From Azadirachta indica (Eukaryota > Streptophyta > Magnoliopsida > Sapindales > Meliaceae), in NCBI GenBank assembly GCA_022749755.1, contig CM040451.1, positions 7,887,871 to 7,951,870 of the forward strand: a DNA stretch of 64,000 bases, given 5' to 3'. Both the position numbers and the translations under genes were made by a program. Each line of letters starts with the position of its first letter. The first letter of the stretch is position 1. Shown here piece after piece: positions 47,065 through 58,507 of the stretch. The notes below the pieces were generated by a model. That model did no database searches. It saw only the letters and a program-made list of their open reading frames with translations, and had not been told where the DNA came from.

Positions 47065-47602
47065 GAGTAAAACAACTTAAAAAATTTAGTTTTAGTATTA
47101 TAGTGATTCTTATTTTCTAACTTAACACTTAAAATTTGATAATTATATCTTAACAAAATAAGTAAAAACTTTTAATTTAATGCTAATGTAATAATTTTTT
47201 GTTACAATGACTTAAATACCCTTAGAATTTTATTTATTTGATAGTTAGGTTTATCTTAATTATTTATAAGGATATGATGAATGAAATTACTAGTTTTTAA
47301 ATATTTATATTTAAAAATAATAAATAAAATATAGACACATTATTTATAATGACTCTAATTTTTATATTTTTAGATTTATTTATATTTTAAATTTATTAAA
47401 ATTTCAGGTTAAAATAAAAGGGCTATAACTTTCTTGATTATGTCAAGTGAAAATATAAAAGATATGATGGGATATTAATTATTGACATGATAGATAGAAT
47501 ACCTTTTGCTAATATTTTTAAAATGATGTTTTAAATAATTATAATAATAATATATTTTTAAAAAATAATAATAAAAATGTGTTGGTATTATTTTTTAAAA
47601 AT
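47051..47602. repeat. Inverted repeat, right arm
   Basis: Partner of 45582-46136. It starts inside the last codons of the BBE fragment's frame and runs through AT-rich 3'-flank DNA. Confidence 0.92.
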
Positions 47603-48560
47603 GAGTGAGATATTTTATTTTTTTTAAAAAGTAATTAATTTTGAAACACATATTACCTAATGAAAAACAACAAATTAAAAATAATTTTTTTTACTTTTTT
47701 ATTAATTTTTTACTTTTCAGAAAATTAAATTTTAGAAAGCATATAATTTAACATATTTTTCACTGACTTTTACTTTTAAAGATAAAAAATTAGTTTTAAA
47801 AATTAATCAAACAATCTCTTTTAACTTCCTCCCATTGTCTAATTTAGCGAAAAAATAAGTCAATTAATTATAATAGAATTGGATACTATTCAGATAACTA
47901 CGGAATGGAGATTAATATTAATTTTAAAATAGGAGTTGAATATAATTTTATCAAGTACATGCTCTATTGTATCAAAAAAGAAGTTAAGCGTTAACAAAAA
48001 TAATTACTAATTTCTAATTAATTAATCTACCTGTTCATTCATAGTTGCTGACTTTGTTAAATCCTGGAGAGTAAGAATCCAACAAGTGTAAGATGAAAAA
48101 TTGTGCATCAATTGGGTACATCTCTCCAATTCTATAAATCTCTATAAATCTAGAGACTCTTGGAGATTTTTAAAATTAAGTCTCGTTGGAGATTCCATAA
48201 CCGGAAAACACTTTCAAGGATCTGGAGGAATAGTAGTAGATAGGGAGAGTAAAGAGGTTTTAACGTCAGAAAAGAGTGCGAAAAGTCAATAAACGAATCA
48301 GCGTTGACTTTTCCATTCCAAAAATGATAATCAAGTGTCCCTGCAATGAAAATGAAGTCTGATTATCCGAAGAATGAGTCTCACACCTTTCTTTGCCTTT
48401 GGTTCAAAATGAATGAATGAAAATGGAGAGCCTTCCTATTTTTCCTACCACTCTTTGTCTCAAATATCTTGCTTTTCTCATCTTGCCTAGTTGTCAACTT
48501 CCTATTAGAGATCTTGCTAACGTGTTCAACAAATATTGGAGATAAATATCCGGCTTTTAA
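47603..48560. repeat. Inverted copy of the DNA downstream of gene C
   Basis: The reverse complement matches 56510-57600 in stretches (TTAGCAAAGTCAGCAAC against GTTGCTGACTTTGTTAAA; GTTGTCAACTTCCTATTAGAG against the 56547-56570 region). The short ORF 48101-48292 has no counterpart frame there and is not supported. Confidence 0.65.
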
Positions 48561-49265
48561 TTAGGGAGTAAAGTAAAATTTCATCTATGTTGTGATAATA
48601 TTGACTAGATTTTAAAAATTACTTTTAAGTCAACAAATTCTAAATAGACTGTTAGTGTTTGTTTAAATAAAAAAAATAATAATTTGTGAAAAAATTCAAA
48701 ATTCATTATTTTACAATTTTTGGCATCTTATAAGCAAGAACAAATACGGGGAAGTACGAAAAAGAATTATAATAGTAGAAAAAAAAAATTATAGTTTCAA
48801 GTTCTCATAGGTTTCCTTTCCAACTAATTAACATAGGAGTAATGAAATACCACCGGACATTAACCTTTCCATTTTAAACTTCAAAATTTGTCAGCTACAT
48901 ATATATATATATATATATCTCCTATTTCACATAATAAGTCAAGTTCTAATATTTCGGACATCCAATTCCCGTTCTATATTTGTTGTTAATCATTTCTTTA
49001 ACTATTTTAACTGTTCAAACTTTGAGCAGCATTCATGTAAAGGATAACGTTTTTTTTTTTTTATATATAAAAGACAAGAAAATATGCCAATAAGAAGAAA
49101 ACTAATATAATTATTTCAAAATTACAGAATAAAAATTTTGCTTTGTTGATAAATGCAAAACAATGCCTATTAGACTATACGTGAAAACTAATGCTATCAA
49201 TTAATCAATACAGAGCAGGGAGCCTATTGACACATGTTTTTTTTCTAAGAACAACGTCTCAATGT
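48561..49265. repeat. 3' flank of gene B
   Basis: No gene. Bases 48820-49265 match the 3' flank of gene A (24230-24700). A TA microsatellite lies at 48898-48918. No canonical AATAAA stands out for gene B in the first 150 bases after its stop. Confidence 0.6.
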
Positions 49266-50894
49266 TTAATCATCTTTCTTCTTCCTCCAAGCTGGAAGTG
49301 GTGGGATGCTTTGCTCATTTCTGAAGAAATTACCAGGATCAACCTTAGTCTTCACACGAACCAATCTGTCGAAATTGTTCCGAAAATATTTTTTGCCCCA
49401 AATGCTGGCTTGTTTGTAGCTTGTGTAGCCTTTGTTGTTTGTTCCAATGTCCAGATCCCTGTAATTTATATATGCTGCTCGTGGATTCTTGGAAACATAT
49501 GGAGTCAAAAACTTGTACAGATCTCTTATCCAATTTATGTGCCTTTGAGCTTCTTCAGTGCTCGCTCTTTCATCCCACTGCACGAAGTGCTCAATACTGT
49601 ATATGTTTCCAGCTCTGTGAGGGAATGGAATTTCGGACTCTGAAATCTCACTCATTTTTCCACCGTATGGAATGATGATCAGCTGAGTAGCATTTGCTTC
49701 TTCTTTGAAAAACCTTTCATATATGCCCTCCAATGCAATTTCAGGAAAAGGTTCTCTCACATAGTCCGATTTTGCCTTGAAAGATCCTTTGAAGCTAGCA
49801 GTCCTGTTAATCAATGGATCCAAATTCGATAATTCTCCGATTTGGTATCCACCGAAGTAGAGGACAGATTGCGCCCAGGTAATTTCATGGCAATCTTCTT
49901 TCCCTACACCAAGTTCAGGAAATCTCTCTTGCATCAATGGCAAGAGCTTGTCAACGCCGCCAAGAAACAAGGATTGGAATGTAGCTTGCATTGTTCTCTT
50001 TCCTTCTGTATTCAAACTTCTTAAGAGCACCCAGATATATAAATCTTCAGGAAGTTTATCCGCAATATGTTGCCATTTGTTATAAACCTTCGTTAAATTT
50101 TGCTCCAAGGTTTTCTGGACTGTGAATACAGTAACAGTTGACGGAACATCAACTAGCTTTACTTTCCATGCAACGATGACACCAAAGCTAGCTCCTCCAC
50201 CTCCCCGAATAGCCCAAAAGAGATCTTCTCCCATTGATTTTCGATCAAGAAATCTCCCATGAACATCGATCAAATGAGCGTCAACAACATTATCAGCAGC
50301 AAGGCCATATTTACGCAACAATGGACCATACCCTCCCCCACTGATATGCCCACCAGCTCCAACAGGAGGGCAAAGTCCAGCTGGAAAGGCAAGAGTTCTG
50401 CTTTTCTCAGCAATGCTATAGTAAAGTTCGCCAAGTGTAGCACCAACTTGAATCCATGCTGCTTTATTTTCTGCATCAACATTGACTGATCTGAAATTTG
50501 TCATGTCAACGATCACAAAAGGGACATCAGCAACATAAGAAAGACCTTCATAGTCATGACCCCCACTTCGAGTCCTAATCTGCAAGCCATATTTTTGCGA
50601 GCATTTGATAGTTGCTTGAATGTGAGATATTTGCAGTGGGGTGATAATAACTACAGGTTTTGGTGTAGTGGGTGTGGAGAACCTTTGGTTTTGAATTGTC
50701 AATTCCAGGACGGATGAATATGAAGAGTTGTTTTGGGTGTAAATTAGTTTAGAAATAGAGGTGGAATTCTCAGAATGCTGAGAAAGACATTGAAGAAAAC
50801 GTTCATGAGTATGATCAGCCGAAGCTATCCAAGATTGAAATGAGAAGAGAAGAACAAAAATAAATGAGAGATTTGTAGAGCTCTGAGGCTTCAT
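49266..50894 (-). CDS. Berberine-bridge-enzyme-like FAD-linked oxidase (gene B), intact
   Basis: A single exon of 542 codons, the normal length for plant BBE-like proteins. Residues 1-26 are a signal peptide (cleavage likely at ASA-DH), so the protein is secreted or goes to the vacuole or apoplast. His113 in RSGGHDYEGLS and Cys175 in PAGLCPPVG are the two residues that bind FAD covalently, 62 apart as in the family. Cys36 and Cys98 probably form the N-terminal disulfide. ISGGGYG (184-190) and GEDLFWAIRGGGGASFG complete the FAD fold. NYRDLDIGTN (from 477) and VDPGNFFRNEQSIPPL mark the C-terminal BBE domain. N-glycosylation sites at N43, N55 and N56. Known relatives oxidise monolignols, oligogalacturonides, cello-oligomers or alkaloids; the substrate cannot be read from the sequence. 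The start is fixed by MKPQSS and the TATA box. It is the only unbroken copy here. Confidence 0.96.
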   Translation of the reverse strand: MKPQSSTNLSFIFVLLFSFQSWIASADHTHERFLQCLSQHSENSTSISKLIYTQNNSSYSSVLELTIQNQRFSTPTTPKPVVIITPLQISHIQATIKCSQKYGLQIRTRSGGHDYEGLSYVADVPFVIVDMTNFRSVNVDAENKAAWIQVGATLGELYYSIAEKSRTLAFPAGLCPPVGAGGHISGGGYGPLLRKYGLAADNVVDAHLIDVHGRFLDRKSMGEDLFWAIRGGGGASFGVIVAWKVKLVDVPSTVTVFTVQKTLEQNLTKVYNKWQHIADKLPEDLYIWVLLRSLNTEGKRTMQATFQSLFLGGVDKLLPLMQERFPELGVGKEDCHEITWAQSVLYFGGYQIGELSNLDPLINRTASFKGSFKAKSDYVREPFPEIALEGIYERFFKEEANATQLIIIPYGGKMSEISESEIPFPHRAGNIYSIEHFVQWDERASTEEAQRHINWIRDLYKFLTPYVSKNPRAAYINYRDLDIGTNNKGYTSYKQASIWGKKYFRNNFDRLVRVKTKVDPGNFFRNEQSIPPLPAWRKKKDD

Positions 50895-50946
50895 TTCTGA
50901 CGGTAACTAATTAAGCTTCTTGAGGGATTCTAAAGCAAATAATCCT

Positions 50947-50955
50947 CCTTATATA
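50947..50955 (-). promoter_or_regulatory. TATA box of gene B
   Basis: TATATAAGG on the minus strand, 53 bases upstream of the ATG. It predicts a transcript start near 50920 and a very short 5' leader of about 25 bases. Conserved in three other block copies. Confidence 0.7.
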
Positions 50956-53900
50956 CCACTGATGATGATATTATTCATGAATAGAGAAATTAAAAAAATG
51001 TTGAATTGAAAATTTCCGTCTGGTGTCCGGAGAATTCAATCACCTAAATCACACGGTATTTTGACTTTCTTCTTCTTTAATTTATTATACATACGTTATC
51101 GACGCTGACCATCTTCTTCTCCAAGCTGAAGAGTTCGCTGTCGACCTTTTCATCGCTTTGAATTTTCTTTTTCATGTACGTCAGGCTTCGCATCATCATT
51201 TACAATGGAACTGAATCTTTCTTAGCCCCCAGGCTTTCTATATTAAGTTGGAAACGTTCAAAAAAATCCTGCCAATGAGGTTTTGGTTTGTTATTGAATT
51301 ATTGCGAGGGGGAAATTGGGTTTTGTTGGGTCGGGCCCAATCCAATATCCTTTGGGCCAAACTAATATCCTAAAGCTTGCTTATTTGTGTACCAAGTTAA
51401 TAGTATCTTAATGTTACATAATTTTTTTAATTATTATAAGTTATGTGAGTTTGACACTTTTAATTAATGAAATTAAATTTAACTCATGTATTTAATATAT
51501 AATTAATATATTATAAATAATACATATATAAAATATAATTTTAATAGTTGAAAGTATGTAAATATAATGATTTATAAATAATATAAAAAATTGTGCAATT
51601 AAGAGATTATTAATTTATTCTCTTTTATATTACAACTAATTATTTTATATAATAAAAAAAAATTACAACTAATTATCACTGCTTCTTTTATGAAATAATA
51701 AATAAAATTAACGTCTTGGCTTAAGTTTGAGCTGGAATACGAGTCGAAGAAAGCAGGTTGCTAAATCTATGCTGCAAAAATTTTGTGATTGGGATTAGTA
51801 CTAATTACCCCTCTTTTATGTAATGAAAAAAGTATGTAATAATTAACGTTAAAATAAGTAATTAATTAAATTTAAAAATAAAGTATTAATAGTCAAAATG
51901 GAAAATATTTGACTGAATAGGGTAATATGTCTATATTGATCATTATATACCAACAACCCTATTTTTATAGTCTAGTTTATATTTGAAAGGTTAAATTAAA
52001 AATCAAATCCAACTATTTAATTATATTTTCTTGAATCAAGATTTTCAAAATAATAATTGAACCAAATGATTCTATCAATTTTTAACTAGGAAGAGGTCGA
52101 CAAAGACAGCAACAGCAAGAAGAAAGAGAGAAGTAATATGGGTCCCACCTTTGTCAGAAATATTTTGGCATTAAATAATTTTAACTAGTATTTATCAATT
52201 TTATATTATTATAATATTGTAATTATCATATGCAACGATAATTTCATCATTTCAATAAAAATTAATAAAAATAAACAGATTATATTTTCATTTGAGAAAA
52301 ATATAATTTTAGGGACATGGATATTATTATTTCAAAATTACTATTCGACAAGTTGCCTTAAACTATAAAATAAAATATTTTTTATTTTCTAATTCTTAGC
52401 AAAAAAAAAAAGAATTTAAAATTGTAATGTACACATCTATTATGACTTAAATATATTTTAACCTAAATTAACCATACATATTTTTCTTAGGGGAAAATTT
52501 TTTTTAAACCCCGAAGTATAAAGCTCTATTGGTCCAATAGAGAGATTACAGTGAATTGAAGAGATAAGTAAGGTGTAATACCCAAATTTCTCACATAAAA
52601 ATATATGACAAAATTGAATTGAAATAAAAACTGTAGAATTTTATTATACAATTAAAGTTCTCAAAAGAATTAATAAACTTTAATGTCCAATTAAATTGCT
52701 AAAAATTCAATAAAAAATTTCTTAACGTTAAGAGTCCGTTTGGAATTATTGTTGAAAGAGGTAAAAATAATTTTAAATCGTCAAAAGTCATTTTTTATAC
52801 TTGGTAAAATTTTTTAAAATCAATTTTGATAAAATCACATCATCCTATAAATAATTTTTAAATTTTAACTTTTATTGAGAAATAAAATTGTTAAAAGTAA
52901 AATTTTTTCTTTTTATTACTTTTATTTAGTTAATAATATATATATATTTTTCTATAAATTATTTTAAATAAGCATATATTATATTAAATTATGTTATATT
53001 ATATGATATGATATTATATTATATTATATTATTATACCATATTATATTAATTTTTATTTTTCACTATTTATTGTGTTCATTTTAGTTATTTATATTGCTA
53101 TAATATTTTTAATAGTAAGTTTACCATTCTCTTTAAACTTATTATTTCTACAATACAGTAGAAATAGATTTTGAATCAGATATTTTCAAAATGCAAAGCA
53201 ATCCCAAATTGCCCCCCAAATTGCCCCTAAATACAATACTTCAAATTTTACTGATACTAAAAAAATAATGAAAATATTACTTAACCATCTAACTTGAATA
53301 TTTTCAATAGTTTAACTCAAACAAAATTTTTAATAATTCACAATTCATCTATTTAATACTTTGATCTGCAAAATATAATAAGGGATGAACCATAAACTCA
53401 ATAATTAAATTCATTAATTACATTTATAAATTTTTTTAGCATTTATATATAAACCATTACTTTTAAATCATTTAAAAAATATGTAAGTATGATTGTAAAT
53501 ATCTGCTTAGTTCAAGAACATTAGGTCACCAAATATTGTATACAATTAAAATTGTACGAAGCATTTTTGAAGTGAAATCATAAATTAATATGTGTACAGT
53601 TTTAACTTGGGTAGTCAATCAATAATAGAACAATAATAACTGTAATAGAATAATATAATAATTTTAATATAAAAATAATAATAATCATATTCATGCACAA
53701 TGAGTAAAAATATTTAATACAAACATACTTTTATGTATAAGATAATCAATAAAAATTTTCAATACAAACATACTTTTATATTTATTGGTTATAAATAATT
53801 AGCAAATCATTTGTAAACAATTTAAAAATCTAAAAATATATATAATTTTCACTAAGAATATTATTTCATGAAATTATTTACATGCTTACATAACTAGTTT

Positions 53901-54151
53901 TCATGATCATTTTTCATTAAAAACAAAAACACATTATGCACAAATTTTACTTATCTCAAATTGCAGCAAATAGTATGTACTTTTATGTTTAACCATTATA
54001 CAACCTATGCTCTAAGAGTATAACAACTAGGAATTTTTTCTCCAAGATAACTGAACAAAAACACTAATATAAAAAGAAATATATAGAAACTAAAAGTTGA
54101 CAGAAGCAAATACAATGATGGAAAAGGGAGTGTTAGCTTTTATTTATACTC
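50956..54151. repeat. Upstream region of gene B (block copy 4)
   Basis: Homologous to 119-2400 and 26392-29200 but more diverged, with extra segments at about 51660-51830 and 52730-53230. It shares the GGGTCCCACCTTTGTCAGA landmark at about 52140. The regulatory DNA of the one working gene lies in its first kilobase. No ORF is supported. Confidence 0.65.
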
Positions 54152-54541
54152 GAAGGTTTGCATTCAAAAATAAAAATCCTTATCCTTATTGAATTTAAAA
54201 TTTAAAATTTAAAAATCTAAATTTTAAAAATTTTAATCTTTAATCCTTAAACCTTAAAATTCTTTGAATTTAATATCTAATTAAATCTTATATTAAAAGT
54301 TAAATTCAAAATCTAAAATTTAGAGTCCAAATCTTAAAAATCTCTAATCCTTTAACATTTATAAATAAGTGGTATTATAAAAGGGTATTCCTATAGTGGG
54401 AAAGAAGAGATTAACTGAAATAGATTCGACCTTTAAGAATTTAGGAGACTGGCGAGCTAACAAATGAGACATTGCTGAGAAAGATTGGATCACATTGAGA
54501 GAGCCAAGAGGGGAGCTCTACCTCTGCTAATAGAAATTGTC
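54152..54541. repeat. Direct repeat, left copy (pairs with 55944-56341)
   Basis: About 390 bp nearly repeated at 55944-56341: GGTTTGCATTCAAAAATAAA, then CTTTGAATTTAATATCTAA, then AAAAGGGTATTCCTATAGTG, then AAGAGGGGAGCTCTACC / AAGAGGGAGCTCTACC. Only the right copy continues into the rest of the block, so the left one is the displaced duplicate. Confidence 0.88.
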
Positions 54542-55152
54542 AATAGGAAATAGATTTTAAAAATGATAAAGGAAATATTAAGAACAAAGAAAAAAAAAAT
54601 CAGTACAAGAATAGCAAATCCTAGTTTGTTTTGGAATGTAAGCTTGATTTGATCAAACTTCTTGAAATAATCTGATTTTTCTTTTTATTCTCCTTATTTT
54701 CGTTGAACACCTGCCCCTTTCTTTTTTGTCCTTTCCAAACTAAAAATTAAATTATACTATATGCTTATCCCATATAGCCTTAATTGCCAAATTTTCTTTT
54801 TCTTCCTTCTTTTTCTTCTCTTGGCTGAATGCTTTGCTTTTCTCACTTTTTTTTTAATAATTTTTTTTCACCTCCAAAAACGTAGGAGTGACCAAACAAA
54901 AATAAATAGAAAGAAACACAAAAGAAACGAATAGATAAAGACTAAATCAACCGAATTGGAGATTGATACAACCCAAACTTGATTTGTTGTGAATTGAAAG
55001 GAAGCACTCTTTTTTTTTTTTTGATATAATAGACACAAAAACGAAAACAAATGGAACTGAAGCAAACTAACTCAGAAACTAAAGAAACAAACAGACAGAT
55101 TTAAGAAACGATATAACCTAATTTAGAGCCATAACTTTGATACCAAATTGAT
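54542..55152 (-). mobile_element. Internal stub of an LTR-type element
   Basis: Lies between the left direct repeat and the presumed LTR. TTGGTATCAAAG on the minus strand (55134-55148), next to the LTR end, resembles a primer-binding site. The rest is pyrimidine/purine-skewed and non-coding; ORF 54868-55065 (-) is low complexity. The element is truncated. Confidence 0.45.
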
Positions 55153-55941
55153 ACGAACCCCGAGTATATTAAACTTGAGACCCAATATTTTTATGTATGG
55201 AAGCAATCTCTTGGAAAATTAAATTAGATTTACCCAAGTCTGCAACCCAATTTCAACTTGTGAAATAGAACCTTAAAATAAAATACCCTAAAAGTAATTA
55301 GTTTTAATTATAAGAATTTTGATTCAAGTAAGAATCAAACCAAGAGAAACACTCTCAATTTTATTTCATTTAAAGAGTAATAATTTTTCCATAGGAGCAT
55401 GTGGCTAAATATATAAGGGTACAAGAAATAAGTAATCCTAAATAGAGTGTTTAACCACAAGACTATACTTATTCTAATTTAAATTAAAACAAATTGAATT
55501 TAAGCTTAATAATTAATATTAACAGCCCAAACACATAACAAACTAAATAATATATGTTTATAAATAATACTAAGGTAGATAGTGAGCTTGAGCAGTAACT
55601 TAGCCCAAATGGCACATGGAATCCTAAAACTTTCATCATGATGAAGATCTAATTCGAGTTGCAAATAAAAGACTTGAACATGCTTGCTTAGCCTTGAGAC
55701 ATTATTCGAATATGGCCTTATGCAGATTTGAGAATTTGAATTCCATAGAAGCTTTAATCTTCAAGTTTTGCCTTCTTGTACTTGTGTCAATATTACTTGA
55801 TATTTGACTCTTTCATGCACTCCTAAATTGTTGCAAGCTCATCCCACAAGCCTTGAATCATCAATGCATTCTTGAATTTTTTCATTCTTACTTTTGTAAC
55901 GGGACCACTAGGTTACTTTTGTGTGCATTAGTATTTGCATC
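55153..55941 (-). mobile_element. Probable LTR (about 790 bp)
   Basis: On the minus strand it starts TGATGCAAATACTAATGC (55941) and ends ...TCGTATCA (55153), giving TG...CA ends. It is followed after two bases by TTGGTATCAAAG. No second LTR is present in the window, so this is one LTR plus a stub. Confidence 0.5.
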
Positions 55942-55943
55942 AT

Positions 55944-56341
55944 TTATAGTCAAAGGTTTGCATTCAAAAATAAAAATCCCTATCCTTATTGAATTTAAAA
56001 CTTAAAATTTAAAATTTAAAATTTTAAAATTTTAATTTTCAATCCTTAAGCCTTAAAATTCTTTGAATTTAATATCTAATTAAATCTTATCTTAAAAGTC
56101 AAATTCAAAATCTAAAATTTAGAGTACAAATCTTAAAAATCTCTAATCCTTTAACATTTATAAGTAAGTGATATTATAAAAGGGTATTCCTATAGTGGGA
56201 AAGAAGAGAATAACTGAAATAGATTCGACCTTTTAGAATTTAGGAGAATGGCGAGCTAACAAATGACACATCGCTGAGACAGATTGGATCACATTGAGAG
56301 AGCCAAGAGGGAGCTCTACCTCTGCTAATAGAAATTGTCAA
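55944..56341. repeat. Direct repeat, right copy (pairs with 54152-54541)
   Basis: See the left copy. Sequence after 56341 continues the block pattern seen at 2495-2640 (GGTTGGG(A/G)AGGCACAAC, then ATTGTGGG). Confidence 0.88.
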
Positions 56342-58507
56342 TAGGTAGAGGAATCTTTTAGAAGATCATCAAGATCTCTCAAGAGGGTTGGGAAAGGCAC
56401 AACATTGTCATGATGAGGCACATGTTGCCTGCAAGAAAGAGAAAAGGACTGTATTGTGGGGTGCATTGTAAAAGATCTTGTTATCCGGATTCATCAGCTA
56501 GTTACGCTAGATATTTACCTCCAATATCTAATAAACACGTAGGCATAATCTCTAATAAAAAGTGACAACTAGGCAAGATGAAGAAAGGAGGGTATTTGTG
56601 GCAAATAATGGTAGAGAAATGGGGAAGACTCCATTTTCGTTCATTTTAAATCAGAGGCAAAGAGAGATGAGACTCTTTCTCTGGAGATCATCGATCTGCC
56701 GATGATTCCATCAGCTCCTCTCATACTAAGTCCCTTTACTCTCCCTATATACTGTCGTCTCTCTGAATATTTGAAAGTATTCTCAGGTCAACCTACAAAA
56801 GCTTTAACAAAAAACCTTTAGAAATCTCCAAGGAGTCGTTATATTTATAGAACTAAAGAGGTGTATCCGACTATAATCTAGTTTTCCACTCTACTAAATT
56901 TAATGTTTTTATAGTCTTCTGATTAAGAACGAAGTCTTAAACAGACAATTATTATATATATTTGAATGTAAACTGCACAGTCTAGACGTTAATGTTGATG
57001 GAAAAAAATTGATAAATGCTGCAAAATAACTTTATATTTTATTATATATAAATTAATAAATAATATATGAATTTTTAGTTGACATATGTTTGTCATAGAC
57101 TCATAGGTACATATTCCGACTTACACTTGTTGGAAGCTTGCTCTCCAGGATTTAGCAAAGTCAGCAACGTGAATTAACAGGTAGATTAATTTAATTAGAA
57201 AAATTAGCAATTATTTTATTTTTAATGCTTCATATGTTTGTCATAGACTCAAAGGTATATATTCCAACTTACACTTGTTGGAACCTTAATCTCCAGGATT
57301 TAGCAAAGTCAGCAACGTGAATTAACAGGTAGATTAATTTAATTAGAAAATTAACAATTATTTTATTTTTAATGCTTAACTGCTTCTTTGATATAATAGA
57401 GCATGCACTTGATAAAATCATATTCAATCCTATTTTAAAATTAATATTAATCTCCATGCCGTTGTGATATCATCTGAAAAGTATCGGTTTCTATTATTAT
57501 CGGGATTCCATTATAATTAATTAACTTATTTATTGCTAAAAAAGACAATGAAAGGAAGTTAAAAGAGGCTGTTTGATTAAATTTTAGAACTAATTTGTTA
57601 TTATTAAAATTAAAAGTTAGTGAAAATATGTTAAATTATGTGTGTTATATAATTTTTTTAAAAGTAAATAATTAATTAAAAAAGATTTTAGTTTGTTGTT
57701 TTTCATTGTGTTTAGATATGTTTTTCAAAATTAATTACATTTTTTTTAAAAACAAAATATCTCTCTAATTTTTTAAAAAAATAGCAAATACTTCCTTATT
57801 ATTATTGTTGTAGGTATTTAACACATCATTTTAAAAATATTATGAAAGGCATTTTATATATCATGTCAATAATTAATATCCTATCATATTATTTTAGAGT
57901 GTTCTGGCCTATTTATTTATTTTTTATCTAAACTTTTAAGAGATTTGAAGTATGAATAAATTTAAATATAAAAATATGAATCATTATAAATAATATATTC
58001 ACTTTTTATTTATTTTTTTAAAATATAAATATCTGAAAATAGTAATTTGATTCAGTATATTATCGTAAATAATTAAGATAAATTTTATATATTAGGCAAT
58101 AAATAAAATTTTCATGAGTATTTAGTTCATTATAATTATAACTAGAAAATTTATTAAGATTTTAAGAAGTTAGCATTAAATTAAAAATCTTTACTTATTT
58201 TCTTGAAACGTAAATATCAAATTATTTTAAGGATTAAATTAGAAACCAAGTACCTTTAAAATATGTTTACTGAAACTTAATTATATTCAAATTTTAAATC
58301 AAAAAACAAAAATTTCTAATTCTAAACATTGAAAAAATTTTGTACAGACTTTATATAAAAAAACAAACCTCTTACTTTGTAATATTTTAAAAGAGTTAGG
58401 TATAACGAAATGTAAATGTAGCATTGATTGATTTCACAATTTTATATTATAAACATCACCTTGGAAGTAATCATACAAATATGATATTATATTATGAAAG
58501 AACTAGT
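56342..58507. other. DNA between gene C and the block of gene B
   Basis: No gene supported. The left 200 bases complete the gene B block. 56510-58260 is the 3'-flank DNA of gene C, which also occurs inverted at 47051-48560 and, in part, at 45582-46136. The ORF 57269-57457 lies across a tandem duplication and is not credible. Confidence 0.55.
57083..57377. repeat. Tandem duplication of a 148-bp unit
   Basis: 57083-57230 and 57231-57377 both run from CATATGTTTGTCATAGACTC to TTTTATTTTTAATGCTT and share GGATTTAGCAAAGTCAGCAA. The inverted copy near 48010-48090 has only one unit, so the duplication came later. Confidence 0.92.

Noticed and set aside
49191..50489. Plus-strand ORFs 49191-49643, 49421-49675, 49842-50024 and 50259-50489
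   Set aside because: Antisense shadows of the intact gene B.
49266..50894. Naming gene B reticuline oxidase (true berberine bridge enzyme)
   Set aside because: The family name covers many substrates. Nothing in the sequence shows alkaloid chemistry, so only BBE-like is justified.
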